In this document: piece after piece, positions 19,433 through 31,920 of the stretch
How the letters are laid out: every line of letters starts with the position of its first letter
Position numbering within the stretch: position 1 is the stretch's first letter
Source of the DNA: Nematopogon swammerdamellus
Lineage: Eukaryota; Arthropoda; Insecta; Lepidoptera; Adelidae
Assembly (NCBI GenBank): GCA_946902875.1
Contig: OX336340.1
Location: forward strand, 15,267,566 to 15,331,565
Direction: 5' to 3'
DNA length: 64,000 bases
Notes under the pieces: generated by a model
What the model was told of the DNA's origin: nothing
The model's database searches: none
The model's input: only the letters and a program-made list of their open reading frames with translations
Made by a program: the position numbers and the translations under genes

Positions 19433-22400
19433 TTATTGTCAGCACCTTGTAGTGTTTTCTATGAACCCTGAGATGACTCGCTACATGAACGGCTGCACTT
19501 GTGATGGATGTCAGACAAATACATCGTGTCCTGTAGGATATATAGGCGGGGGCCGCGGTCGTGCCGCCATATTATGTGCGGTGCCCTAGAGGAAAAGTCC
19601 GTGCCATTTCGTTTTCAATCTGTTCGATATGATACCAGCTGGGCTGTGTGAAAAAAAATATGGAAATATGTAATTTTTTTATCACATGCACTTGTGCATC
19701 ACACGTATGCACTTGTTATACATTTTTAGGCTCAATTAAGGTTGAAACCTTTGTTGGCTGCCTTACATATTTGTATGCCATTTTATTCGATGCGTTAACA
19801 ACGCCAATGGCTCTCATCCGGTGCATCGTGTCTCGAAGACGACAAAAATACAAATGAACTCAATTACAATACAATAAGCTGGTCACTTCATTATTGCTCA
19901 CTTTATATCTATTCACGAGGCATACAGTCGTGTATAAAGTCGGGTTTCATTCAATTTCAATGAAAATAATAAAGTAACATAGAGAGGCACTTATATTATG
20001 ATTGAAGGCTTTAAATCAATGATTTGAAGGACGTACGTTGGAGGAGGATGTGTATGAGACGAATACATTTTAGGTAATCCTCATTAATTTTTGAAGGCCA
20101 TCATGCCATGCCTACCCAACATGTGACTTGCAAGTTGCAACGCAACTCACACATTTGGAAAACATTGCGGCGGCGGCGGCGCCGCCGGAGGTGCGGCACA
20201 ACATTTTCCTTACGAATCGCTTGCCGCGTCGCTCCGCCGCCGCGCCGCCTCCGCCTCGTGCAATTACTTGCAAGGTGCGATTACTCGACTACCATACGCA
20301 TTCTTAGCCGTATGGTATCGTAGTATGGAGTCGGGTGCAATTTTAAAATATGGAATAGGCGAGGTACATCAAAGCTTGCGTGTTATTATAACGACATCTG
20401 ACAACGCGACATTGGGTGTCGCCTGCGGTGTCATGCCATTCACGGCCGAGCATGTTGGCATCGTCGGTCGGTATTTCACATACCAACGTGCATTCCCTCA
20501 AACATGTTCACTGCCATCATCGATCATGTTCGTTGTCATACTATAGCATACGTCCCTCCCATGTGCAATTTTGACGAAAATGACCTTTTTTATGTAGTTT
20601 AATCCATTTTTATCGAATCTATGCAATGCCAAAAACACTATGCAACATTGGTTAATTTACCACTGAAAATAAAGCCCAAAGTGAACGGAATCAAGACAAT
20701 AATAACGAATAAACGTGTGGCTATATGCATGGGGTTAGTTAGTATGGAACTTGAACATTAATAAAGCTTTTATACTTACTAATAAATTGTAACTGTATTA
20801 ATAAAATGTATTACAATATTCGCGCATTCTTATATTTAATAAATTAAAATTAAACCTAGGCATGCGCTTTCTTTAAATTATCAGGTGGTAACTAAACTCA
20901 CATATTGTTATCGCTTATTATGGACATAGCATCGTAATAAAATAGATTCCACTTTAGAAGAAAATAGTTTTTAAAAACAAAAATTCAATGTAATAAATCA
21001 CGAACGTTTAATGATAATAATAACATTAAAATAAAACAATATTAAATTATCCGTGTAATAAAGGAACGAATGTGATTGATCTCTTAAATTAAAACTTAAA
21101 CCAATAAAATTGTACATATATAAAACGTCAATTTTACATATTTTAGGTTTTATTATTATTTACAAAATAAAAATAGTGAAAACTTTGACAGCCATTATCT
21201 TAGAATGACCTTTTTGCATATTCGTCGTTTTGGCCTGACAGGACGGGTTCTAGAACTGCATTCACAGACTGTTGGTCTGCCGACACAGAACACAGCTGAA
21301 GAGACGAGAATGATCGCTAGTGAATGAGCTGTCTAACGGCAACGTTGACTGGTGTGGTTGGTAATTACTTTATTCCTACCCTACCTGATTTATTAGCATA
21401 ATTTGACAATTAAGACGTTAGGGAATGGATACGCCCTCACTTAGCTCCGGGCAAGTAATAATAGTTTGGGCCATGGGTAAGGAATTTTCGAGGCCCGAGT
21501 TAACAGGAGAACAAATTAATAAACCATGGTTTCTTCCAGAATTTATTTGTAATGTTTGTCCTTTTTATTTATTCGTCCATTAGGTGTCTGCGCACACTTG
21601 GACGTGTAAGTAACAAAATTAAGAATCATTTGTAAGATTAGGGTGTTATGGTGATGTGCATCGAGCAAAAAATTGCCTTCGCTCAATACATAAATTGGAA
21701 TAAAATTTTAATAACTTTGTGGTTCGAAGCGAAAAGGATAAACTACAACTTAGTTGCTACTTAAACTTACAATAAAAATGTATGAACAATAATTATATGT
21801 TAGGCACATTATTAATGTCAATTATATAAAACAATTTAATAATAACATCAGTGGTCAAATGAAATAAAAATTGACAGAAGAATAATATTAAATACTAAAT
21901 CCTAAAATATACATATAGGACTCTATAGGTATATATTGACTAACATACCTAATATTATTAATTAGAAACTTGGGGTTTGTAACAAAATTGGTGTAGGTAT
22001 GTGCTTATTTAGTGAACTTCTTTGACGAAAAAATAAATAGATGCGGGCTATAGGGCATCAAAGTCTCACGAAAATGTTACCAATTGTACTATCTAGTCCA
22101 TACGTCAGTTTTGTTTGTGTTGTGGCTGAAATTGGCTGATATCAATTCGGTGCGTCAGAAGTTATCAGATTGTGTCGGTGTTATCGGTGTGTCAGAGGTT
22201 ATCAGTTATATAGAATCATCAGTTATTATGAATTATTTTGAGTGAGACCGCGCTTCCTTTTTTTTTTATTTAATTATTTTGGATTAAATTTAAAAATAGG
22301 AGTTATTAATGAGACTGTTGCTATATCTTCAGATTATTCACACAAACTTATTTAATTATTTTATATACTCTGAAAGTGTAACACGAGTTGCCCATCTATA

Positions 22401-22680
22401 GAATGTATAACTCAGAAATAAGCAAGTTGTTCCTCAAAAGCTATTCAATATATTCTGTGTACCTTGCTTACTAAATAATTCGCTGTGATCGATAAAAACA
22501 TTTTAATTAAATTTAGACAAATATATCAATTTTAAATTGGTCGTCGAATATAATTACGTTGAAATGAGTTGAATCGCATGTTAATCTATTACGCAATAAA
22601 AATTCAACATCTTTGGAATAAGATGAATTATATATAAGTCATAATATATAACTCAAATTCTGGTGCGAGAATCACTAAGC
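19433..22680. other. Upstream flank or intron of the minus-strand gene, no exon found
   Basis: The missing signal-peptide exon should lie here or further right, but I find no hydrophobic open segment with a donor after codon base 1. 20560-22680 is strongly AT-rich. Confidence 0.45.
20165..20260. repeat. GCC/CGG-rich patch
   Basis: GCGGCGGCGGCGGCGCCGCC and CTCCGCCGCCGCGCCGCC within AT-rich flanks, with TTGCAAG-containing sequence on both sides (20125 and 20262). It may be the inside of a foldback element. No convincing gene. Confidence 0.5.
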
Positions 22681-22683
22681 ACT

Positions 22684-22690
22684 TACCAGT
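22684..22690 (-). other. Possible upstream donor/start for the minus-strand gene
   Basis: ATGACTG is followed by a strong donor GTAAGT on the minus strand. It would join exon 1 in phase and read MTGCLFPQRW, but gives no signal peptide and needs a 3.6-kb intron. The GC before LFP fits the family, yet absence of a leader makes this doubtful. Confidence 0.2.
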
Positions 22691-22924
22691 CATTACGAAA
22701 ACACGAGGGCCACACACGGCCTACAGTTTTCTCCAATAAATTAATAGCAACCCGATAGTTAGGCAAGTTCCACCGGCGAATGGAAGAGTGGAACAAACAT
22801 TTCAAAAGCCCAGAATCGTTATTGCTGTAACCCTGCATACAAATGACTAAATTATTCACGCCAGCGGCTCTATACTGCTCGTAATAAATTAAGTGCACAC
22901 AATCTGTATACGCTTGGAAACACT

Positions 22925-23165
22925 TTCTAGGGTTCCGTAGCTCCAAAGAAGAAAAAGAACGCTTATAGGATCACTTGTCCGGCCGTTCGTCTGTCCAGTG
23001 TGGTACCCTCGATTCGACCAATTCGTTCTCTTGGAACTGGCAGAAGAAAGCAACCGTCAAACTAGTTGTGATTATAGTGCAAACTCTGAAGTAAAACAAC
23101 TAAGTAATAAAATATGGCGTTACCTATAGAACTCTCGGTGCGCGAGTCCGACTCGCACTTGGCGA
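22925..23165 (+). repeat. Interspersed repeat, second copy of the GCGCGAGTCCGACTCGCACT family
   Basis: TAGGGTTCCGTAGCTCCAAA, CCGTTCGTCTGTCC, GTGCAAACTCTGAAGTAAAA and GCGCGAGTCCGACTCGCACT. Confidence 0.58.
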
Positions 23166-23180
23166 TATTTTATTATGGGG

Positions 23181-23275
23181 CCTCACATAGCTGACTACAT
23201 CACATAATACATCAGTGAGCTGGGTGCCGTGTCAGTGCTTTTGTTTGGTCGTGCCGGCTACACTGAACTGAACGT
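23181..23275 (-). mobile_element. Degenerate family T tail fragment
   Basis: TAGCTGACTACATCACATAA to GCCGGCTACACTGAACTG match the reverse complement of the tail with several changes. Confidence 0.5.
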
Positions 23276-24042
23276 TTGTGTCGATAAAGATACGCGAGTT
23301 TACAAGTGTGACCGACAGGTACATATTATAAGTTCTAATTTTGTCTTTGTGCACACCATTTCCAATATGGTTTTTCGCCTGCCCGGGCCCGCCTTAGTCG
23401 ATGCCGCTTCTGACTTTAATCTCTAATTCTTTCTAGTGGATGTATTCGATGGGCCTATAAAAACACTGAATATTAAGCGTATAATGGACCGTGGGATGCT
23501 GCAACGTAATATATAAATATTTTCGATACAAACTTTGGCCGACGATCACGGAGGGAATATTAAGCAGGAATGACCGTTAGGTGGTTTTTTGTGGGTAACC
23601 CACTGAATTCGCAGGATTTTAGGCGATATCTAGCAGTAACCGTTAAAAAACTATTTCAATGTGTATTATATAAAATTGTGTTTAAGATTTCAGAATATTT
23701 GCCTATTTTCATGAGAATATTTGCACTAATTATAAGAAAATGATCAAGTTCGATAGTATTTTCTCTGTTTCCAACAAAGATACGTCGTTGGTTTCCAAGT
23801 AGAATTTTCTAAAGTTGGTTCGGTGGAAAAGAAAAACAGATAAAATATATGAAATAAACCTGTTTATTTTGTAAAACACAATAAATTTACCTAGATTAAG
23901 AGTAGTGCTAGTGAATAATAATGAGTGAAAGATACCATCTAGGTTAATACTAAAGAAGTAAGTATATCCAAAATAGCTGTTATTTCACCCACTAACTATC
24001 TATACCACGTAGCTAGGTAGACCAACTGCGATATATAATATG

Positions 24043-24320
24043 AGATGCCGTGCTAAAGGGCGACCGGATAGCCACCACTCAGCTTTGGCAAGGTCCTTGC
24101 ACCGAGTCAGTCAGTAGGTGGGTCTTTGTGCCTTACTTGCTGCTTGAGAATTATCTTGTCTTAATACTTTGCTAAACGTGATGGTCTGTGTAGTGCTGTA
24201 ATTTACCACAACACCGATTACTGTGGTTATCCCGATTGTCAGGATACATCGTGTCGTATGTATCCTATGTCGTATGTATGCATAATAATATACTGCCGTC
24301 GTGGTTGTATCGTACACGGC
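24043..24320 (+). mobile_element. LINE 3' tail family U, copy 1
   Basis: Blocks GCCACCACTCAGCTTTGGCA, GTGCCTTACTTGCTGCTTGA, ATACTTTGCTAAACGTGATG, CTGTAATTTACC and CCCGATTGTCAGGATAC recur in the same order at 34069 and 41789. It ends in a degenerate TATGTATG stretch. Confidence 0.65.
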
Positions 24321-24873
24321 ATACATAATATAAGCAAAAGGTTTTACTTATCATCAGTCCTGTTTTCATCTATTTGAGGTAAAGAACCGGAAAAAAATAA
24401 GTATAACTAATAAATACTCGTAATTAAATAAAACAAACAATGTAATGACTGTGTGTATACATACTTTGTGTTATTAATCTACAATAACCTACTATTTACG
24501 TATAAAAATCTCTACCAAAATCCGTATTCCAAGTGTCACACGCCTCACTGCCACAAAATTGACACGGACCGACCACAAAGGGCTTCTATCAGTCAAACTC
24601 GGTCGGCTAGTGGAGCAGGCAGTCGTGGTTTGTTTTTGTCTCGAACAAAAACCAATTTGATATGTTATTTATTTATTTATTATTACGCAGCCGCGATACC
24701 ATCCGGCAGGCTAGACGGAGTTACAAACATTTAGACCCGACCGACTATCTATTGTTGTAATGCCACTAAATAGAATATAAAAAATGCATTTAAAATATAT
24801 ATCAACACATAGGCGCCTTTTAAAGCATTGTTACCTTTTCACTAAATCGCTCGTAATAATTTTCGAAATCCGG

Positions 24874-24881
24874 TATAAAAG
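24874..24881 (+). promoter_or_regulatory. TATA box candidate
   Basis: TATAAAAG, about 95 bases before the ATG at 24970 and about 30 before TCTTTAGTTG, a fair initiator. Position fits a Pol II core promoter for the small exon that follows. Confidence 0.4.
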
Positions 24882-25015
24882 GAACAGTTACAAATTGAAT
24901 AATCTTTAGTTGAACACTATTTATTCTATTAGTAACAGTAACAATAAATCTGCACGTAAAAGAAACATAATGGCTTACAATATCTCATTCAATCTAAGTT
25001 TTTCTTTTATCCTAG
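24874..25015 (+). CDS. Candidate promoter and first exon of an unidentified small secreted protein
   Basis: TATAAAAG at 24874-24881 is followed about 30 bases on by a plausible start region, a short leader, and ATG at 24970. The frame reads MAYNISFNLSFSFIL, hydrophobic like a signal peptide, and stops at a consensus donor (CTAG then GTAAGT at 25016). A possible acceptor, TACCCAG at 25161-25167, gives only nine more residues before a stop, so either the next exon is elsewhere or the gene is dead. I do not recognise it. Confidence 0.35.
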
Positions 25016-25263
25016 GTAAGTATTTAAATTGTTTCTATTTATTTTACTGTACTTTACCATAACTGCTGAATATTTAAATTTAAAATGTTACCAATATTTG
25101 AAATTATAGAAAAAAAACTTACATATCTGACTAAACATAACTTAACCTAACCTAACCATCTACCCAGGTTCCATACCGGTCGTGATATTTCACTAACGGG
25201 TGACTATAGCATATTTAATAGAAGCACATAGAGCCATAGGTTTTTTTTTATTTGAACCTATAC

Positions 25264-25560
25264 CTATCTAAGCTCTTGCTGTTTGTGATGGCTAAAATCA
25301 GTCTCTGTGGCATCACCTGGGACGTCAAAGTTGGAGAAAATGCCACCAATGGCAGCCGAGTCTAGCGTTGTAGGGATTTCGGTTGGAAGAATGGGTCGTA
25401 ATCGTAACTCGTAGCCCGGACACAGATTAAATAATAGTTACTTCGGCCTGGACGTCATTAAAAACTCCGTAAGTCGACTGTTGAACGTTTCCGTTAAATC
25501 AATGTTGAAGTCTTCGAGGAGCTCGAGGGGCGCCAGCCGTGCACGGTTGTCGCGTACCAC
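25264..25560 (-). pseudogene. Coding-like segment of 98 codons with one internal stop, unidentified
   Basis: On the minus strand one frame reads VVRDNRARLAPLELLEDFNI, continues to SRLTEFLMTSRPK, meets TAA at 25438-25440, and stays open in the same frame through LCPGYELRLRPILPTE and GGIFSNFDVPGDATETDF to TAG at 25264-25266. Composition is balanced and protein-like on both sides of the stop. No initiator is visible; the upstream border is a repeat. It could be a decayed exon, a processed pseudogene or the coding end of a transposable element. I cannot name the family. Confidence 0.4.
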
Positions 25561-25790
25561 TCATATCCCTAACTTGAAAAATAATGGTTTCCCCATACAA
25601 GCTTTCATCCCCTATTTCACTCCATTCAGTTTTTAAGGTAAGGTAGAAAAGGTAACGTATGCCCTTCCTCAGGATGCAATCTAACTCAATTTTATCGAAA
25701 TCTGTTCAACGGTTTAGGCGTGAAGGGGGTAACAGACAGACAGACAGAGTCACTTTCGAATTTATAATATAAAAAAAAAACAAATATATA
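25561..25790 (+). repeat. Interspersed repeat ending in GACAGACAGA
   Basis: CATATCCCTAACTTGAAAAA, CCATACAAGCTTTCATCCCC, ATCGAAATCTGTTCAACGG and AACAGACAGACAGACAGAG then an A run. I recognise this layout from other lepidopteran sequences. It directly abuts the coding-like segment at 25264-25560. Confidence 0.55.
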
Positions 25791-25799
25791 TATAGTATA

Positions 25800-27680
25800 A
25801 GTATGGATAAAGAAACGTTCCACCACCGGGGGCGATTGATAAATTGAAGGGGAAGTAAATATCAATGCTTTAGAATAAAAGGTCTCCGCGAACTTTCAAA
25901 AAAGTTTGCACAAAGATTGATTTAGATAATAAAATTCTCCCCTATTCGCACTAGGGGTAATGGTGACACTCCGCTATTCGTTACCAACAAAAGATAAATT
26001 CGAATATGCGTTTCTTGAATCTGTAGTTAGATTTTGTCCGCAGCTCCGCCCGCGAAATTGTCGGGGTTGGGTCTTCTAATCTACGCTTGGGAGTGAAATA
26101 TTTGCTATGGAGACCATTTTATAGATTTGTCTAAATGCTACATTTCCTTCCTTGTACTGACTACTGCTTAGGTTATTGTAGAATTTGTAGATGATGATGT
26201 TTTTACAGCCTATAACGATTTTGAGTTCAGTCGTGTTCGAATTTTCTCATTATATACAGACGGACAGACAGACAAGCGACACATTGCGTTTTATAACAGT
26301 AGAGAAAATTTCGGCAAACAAGGAATGATTCACTGAAGCTAATTTCATTTTGGAACACGTCATCACTTGGCCTGTACATTTACTAATTTTTGTATAAATT
26401 ACCAAAATAAAAATTGCTTCGAGGCCAATTGCGGAATTGTTGAGTTGGCTGATTCCTAAAATTAACAGTGAATGTAGAGTCTCACCAACTCACCATGACG
26501 AAAACAGATTTTTAATTGGGAAATATTTCCATACTTTGGAAGTTTATTTCTCTGGTTGTTCTATAATCAACTTTAAAACATCCGCTCAGAATCGTATGTG
26601 GATACACTTACTAGCTATTTTGAATTTGTTTTACTAAGGACGTACGTCACTTTAATATGTTTTGATTATTTTAAATACATAGGTGTAAAACCAAAAACAT
26701 ATAAAAACATCCATTCAAGACGATTTGAAATTGGAATGCAAACATACCAGTTCCATATTAAAAAAGATGGCATATGATGTTCTCTTTATTTTCGGCTTCA
26801 TATCTATCTAAAATAATATGTATATTTTCCAATATAATATGTACTTGTGCTTAAAGCTTCAATGATATTATTTAGAAAATTTAAGATTGTACTAGCCTAT
26901 TTTGGGTTTTTAACCGTCCAGACGATTCGTTGGTCTGTGGGCACCTCGGGCGCATATCTCGGTCTTTCGTATCAGCCTTTGAATTGAGGTTTTGTCAGTT
27001 TTGATGGGATAACTCGTTTGGTTGTTGGTTTTTTACGCTGTTGCATCTCTTTGAAGGGTATCGTTGGATATGATAGTTTAGTTCGTGGCAAGTTGGAATG
27101 AAATTGACATAGGGCCAATTTCACCATTTTCGGTTAATATTATATCTGCCGGTTAATCCCTGTCAACTACATAAAACTTCATAAAAACTTCATAAAAACT
27201 CCATGAGAAATTTTAACCGACAGATAAATGCCAACCGAGGCTTAAGCAACCGGAGGCAAGCAATCAGACTATAATGAAGAAAGAAAATTGTACTAATCGC
27301 TTTTTTGCATGGTAAATCAGAATATTGCATTATTCGAACGTACTACCGCATGTAATTGTTTCCAGTTCATCTTGCACACAATACTTTTTGAACTTACTTA
27401 AGGTTTTCTCGTGGTAGCTAACTTCTTCAGGGTGACGGAAACTAGGTTGGGCCTCCGAAGATTGTTATAATGAGCGTTGTTATGTACAAGACTGTCAGGC
27501 AGAAATTTCCATCTGAAAAAGTCTGCATTTAAATAATTGAAGCTCTAATTAGAGTTAGTACAACAGTATTGATGTACCGCTTTGAAGAGCCAGTAAATAC
27601 CTCGGTAAATACATACAGGGCGAGCTTCATACCTTTTTCCCTAAACCTAAATGACAACGACGTTGCTTTCAGATCATAAT
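25800..27680. other. No gene seen
   Basis: It contains fragments of GACAGACA repeats (26240-26300) and one foldback end (27110-27140). Short frames lack support. Confidence 0.45.
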
Positions 27681-27681
27681 A

Positions 27682-27852
27682 TTTCCCCCCAAGTACAGTC
27701 TCGGGTCCTTCAAGAGGGGCGTGAATGGGCACCTGTCAGGCCGGCATGGCATTCGCAACCCCCGTAGACGACCGATTGTCCATGTGCGTTGATAGACACC
27801 TTATGGGTGACCAGCGCCATATGTCGCGCTGTCAATAAAAAAAATCTATCAC
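27682..27852 (+). mobile_element. LINE 3' tail family V, copy 1
   Basis: TTTCCCCCCAAGTACAGTCT, CCTGTCAGGCCGGCATGGCA, ACGACCGATTGTCCATG, GACACCTTATGGGTGACC and CATATGTCGCGCTGTCAATA with an A run. Three further copies are in the window. Confidence 0.65.
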
Positions 27853-28188
27853 TACAACACAATAGTGCATATAATATGTAAAATAAAATACGTCATTCAA
27901 ATTTAAACCGAAACAAACAAAACAAAGACAGAAATGAAGCTCTATCAACGAGCACAAGTTTACGAGCATCAAATTAACCAAATATAAACCAATCAATGCT
28001 CTATTTAGGTATACAATTATTACTGTGCATGTTCAATGCACCGAAGGCGCCCGCGAAAGTGTCTCTGCTTGAGCAAAACATGGAAAAATGGCATATTTTA
28101 AGATGTATTCGTCTTAAGGACCACTTTTAATTTCATAATTTATTCTATCTAGTCTAAATGGTTTCTCAGTGGGGAGGTGTTTAACGCC

Positions 28189-28191
<3 letters not shown>

Positions 28192-28221
<30 letters not shown>
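28192..28221. repeat. Run of 30 cytosines
   Basis: An unbroken C homopolymer, preceded by G at 28191. Length is unusual for an AT-rich genome and may be collapsed, expanded or mis-sequenced. Confidence 0.95.
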
Positions 28222-28223
<2 letters not shown>

Positions 28224-30100
28224 ATATACGTCCATGCACTCTGGAATTACCTTATACGTACCTAGGCCCACATAGTAACATTACCACTATCGAGTACTCT
28301 CTTCACGTTTGACCCTAAAGCAGCGGAGCGATAAAACGGACCCAAGCCACCCACAGATACCAATCACACTAAACTACATCGCTAATGTATTCGATTTTTT
28401 ATGCGCGAAGGGCAAATATTTCAGCCGGGACCCTTAGGGGCCTCTAGATTAGATGTAACTACGGGTTAAGGGGTATATGTTACGGCGTGACTTAGCACCG
28501 CGGGACTATTCGAGATTCTTATTTTTTAAGCGTTCTGGAAATGTTTTCTTAGTGTTGTGGCGCAAATATGGAACTCTTTCCTTGGTTCCTATAAGCCTGG
28601 CATGAATAATATCTTTGAAACGATGTGTCATTCAATTAAGGCGACAACCGTTTATACCTGGCATGGCAACTTGCTGAGAGTGCTTGCCGCGCGCGAAGAG
28701 TCAGGTTATCTTAACATCCGATGGACTATTAGTTTAATTACAATACAATAAATGTTGATCTCGATATTTTAGAATATCACTGGTGCTTTTCGATTGTTGT
28801 AAGTCCACACCCAGACAGACAGATACCCCTTAAGTCTATAAGGCGGACTGCCAGGATTCTCGCCGGTAAAAACGACTATTTGCTATTTTAGGGTTGGGAT
28901 TAAGATTGATTAATATTGTTCTTGTACGGTTGTTTCTGCGGAAATGAACTGAACCTTGGAAACACATCTTTATACATTATGATGATGACTATCGCTCTTC
29001 GCATTACTTATTTATCACGCAAGGCGGAGCTAGGCGTTATATATTTATATATTTAGGCATTATTATTTAGTTTAAGACCCCGGCCTGATCTGATCAAGAT
29101 TTAAGATGTTTTCAGAGAATGTTTGCATGCGGCTAGTAGGTACTATCACTTCGGCGTCGCGGGAAAACATCGCGAATAGAGCTGCGCCTAGCAATGTCAA
29201 ACTTATTGGGGAATAGGTAGATTGGAAGAAATTAACCAGTTACTCCACCTTCCAGATATAATACAACATTTAATTTAACCATCCCGAAACCGTAAGTATG
29301 TAAATTTTTTCCGCTATTCTCGAGTTATATATAAGCGACCGGAAATACTACTACTTGACATTAATTGTATTTTTGTATTTAATTGTATTTTTATAAGGTT
29401 ATTAAATTAACTTTGGTTATTATTATGGTTTATATAATTAATTTAATTGAATTTTTATTTAATATTATGGTTTTGGAATCTTGTAATTAGGTATTGACAA
29501 TTGTTTTTTTATTTTTAAATTATTCAACGTTTATGTTCTCGAAATCCAACCAAAGAAAGACCATAAAAGCATTTTAACTCACGTTACGGGTAACATTAGC
29601 CATGTGATCTTTGTTTTTGTGTGTACTGCAGTAAAGTTCAGCTTAGCACAATTGAAAAATATCCCACTGCAGACAAACAATACGAGAGAACAAAAAAGAG
29701 CGATTCTAAGCCTTTTTTGGTTCTTCCAGGCCATTGCCTGGATTTCGAGAGCGTATATCTATATGTGGTGTGTTTGGGACATTGTGTCTGAAATAACTCA
29801 TTTGATTTGTTTTGATTAAAATTTGTAAAGAATTAAGTTTAATGCGGAGAAATGACGAATTGGGTAACGACTGACGTAAAATTACATTGTACCTAGGTTT
29901 CTGGGTGAGTCGTAAAACTGCATTGTAAGTAAGGGACCATGCAAGTCGTGTGTAAGCTTTTCTAACTGCTTTCCTCTACATATATAGCTGATAACATATT
30001 ATTACGCCCCTTAAGTAGACTACGCTCAATAGTAGTATCAGTCTAAGTGGCTTTTAGAGTCGAGGGAGACATATTTGTAGTAACCTAAGTGCTGTAGTTA
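28222..30100. other. No gene seen
   Basis: AT-rich. The 64-codon frame at 28557-28751 has mixed composition but no start context, splice sites or recognisable motif. Confidence 0.45.
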
Positions 30101-30131
30101 GAAAAAGACAATCCAGTTGTAGAGCGTCGTC

Positions 30132-30180
30132 CCTGTCGCACGAACTCGTACGTCGTCTCTGTGCGACAGGGACGACGTTC
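30132..30180. repeat. Inverted repeat GTCGTCCCTGTCGCAC
   Basis: GAGCGTCGTCCCTGTCGCAC and GTGCGACAGGGACGACGTTC are inverted with one mismatch and a loop of about 20 bases. Weaker pairing extends outward to roughly 30100 and 30205. Confidence 0.7.
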
Positions 30181-30389
30181 TACCTACAATCGCCTTTCTC
30201 TTTCTAAACCTCGATGTTCATTATTTACTGCACGGTTACTGTGTACAACTGTGTACATGTTGCATACAATTCACTGCATCTCCTCAATTTTTCATCACAT
30301 GATTAGCTTCACAGACATTTATTTACTTTTCCTTTTCATTGTCATTATTATTTAGTATAGCCGACTTTTTAGCTTAGAGCATTTAAATC

Positions 30390-30560
30390 TTTTTTTTTTA
30401 TTGACATCGCGACATATGGCGCCGAGCCACCCATAAGGTCTCTAACGACGCCCATGGACATTCGGTCGTATGCGGGGGTTGCGAATGCCATGCCGGCCTG
30501 ACAGGTGCCCATTCACGCCCCTCTTGAAGGACCCGAGACTGTACTTGGGGGGAAATATAT
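30390..30560 (-). mobile_element. LINE 3' tail family V, copy 2
   Basis: Reverse orientation of the 27682 copy: T run, TTGACATCGCGACATATGGC, GCCATGCCGGCCTGACAGG, to CTGTACTTGGGGGGAAA. High similarity to copy 1. Confidence 0.65.
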
Positions 30561-30617
30561 GGGCAGGGAGATATCTTAGATTAGATAGATATCTTATTCG
30601 ATATTAGATAGATAGAT

Positions 30618-30677
30618 ATCTTAGATTATTGATAGGTCTCCGCGCACACGCGCGGAGACCTATCAATAATCTAAGAT
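30618..30677. repeat. Perfect 28-bp hairpin with ACAC loop
   Basis: Arms 30618-30645 and 30650-30677 are exact reverse complements (stem end GGTCTCCGCGC, loop ACAC). It directly follows the family V copy and GATA repeats at 30575-30617. Confidence 0.88.
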
Positions 30678-31825
30678 TTATCTACTCTAAGGATTTCATA
30701 CATTCTGGCTTAGAAATGAATTATACAGTTACTAGTTAATTTATTTGAACATTAGTGAAATGAGCCGCCCCCCGCTGCCGTGTGTATCCAACGCGGTCAG
30801 TACTTCCGACACAATTAATCTGCCTAAATGTAAATAGTATGTCAAAACTCAACCGCCAACGCGATTAACCCTCCTCGCCACCCACTGTTTTGAAAACGGA
30901 CATGAAAAACGTTTCAAACGTAGTTAGAGCGGTCTGCGGAGCGGAGTGCCACTACCGCGCCGTGTAGTACCGCGTCCAGATGTTAGTCCAGTCACAACAC
31001 ATTTTGTCTATCATAAAATATTCTAATAGCATAGAAATAAAAAAGGGACAGTGTAATTTTTTAAAAGTCATAATCTAAGAGTTTATATATGGCCGGAAAA
31101 ATAATATTTAGTCGTGTTATATGTAAATTTTTTATCCTATTTCTGCTATATCTAAGTATCACGTTTAGGATACAAAATATTTAAAGATATTAAGTCAATT
31201 ATTATTTTGAATTGTTACTGGACTTAACTGCTGGAAGCGACACTACCGCAAGCGCCGCGCCTGCGCGTTGTAGTAGTGGTAGCGCTGAACACGACGACCG
31301 ATGTCCAAATTTAAACACCGAGACGGCTTAGCCAAACGTGCTAAAGTGTTTATTTAGATCGCTCCAGTCCATTATTTACTTTTTCTGTCTGAAACGTAAA
31401 CCGCCCGACACGTTCCAAATATAAACTGAACTATCGTATACTCTTTAACAATAATATAAATGTCACATTTTAATTGCGACTAACTTCCGGACTAACACGA
31501 GTTAATCCTTCAACGTCTCCGTTAAAAAGTAACTTTGAGAGCGTCACGGTTACTGCGGCGAGGCACTTTAGCGCCTAACGGACCCCAGTTAGGGTCGTGA
31601 TTAGTTTGCACGCGGACAGGGGTGAGAGAAGGCGGTTTAAAAATGTGGGCTCCATTTATACTGCTTTAGGGATTGAGTGTAACCGCGGCGCCTTACGTGT
31701 TATTAATCAAATAATAATCCAGCCGGGCTGAGAGGAGTCTCATTACGGTTACATTCTAACAACAAAAAATCCTAATGTGCATACCTACTCCCGAGGACTA
31801 AATGAGTTTATACGAAATTTGCAAA

Positions 31826-31920
31826 ATTATACACGATTATGCACTTTTATACACCATTATACACTATTATACACGAATATAGACGATTTTACATAATTTT
31901 TACACGCTTATACGAGATTA
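31826..31920. repeat. AT-rich minisatellite, about 12-base period
   Basis: Imperfect TTATACAC-type units: ATTATACACGATTATGCACT then repeated ATTATACAC with drift. No coding. Confidence 0.7.
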
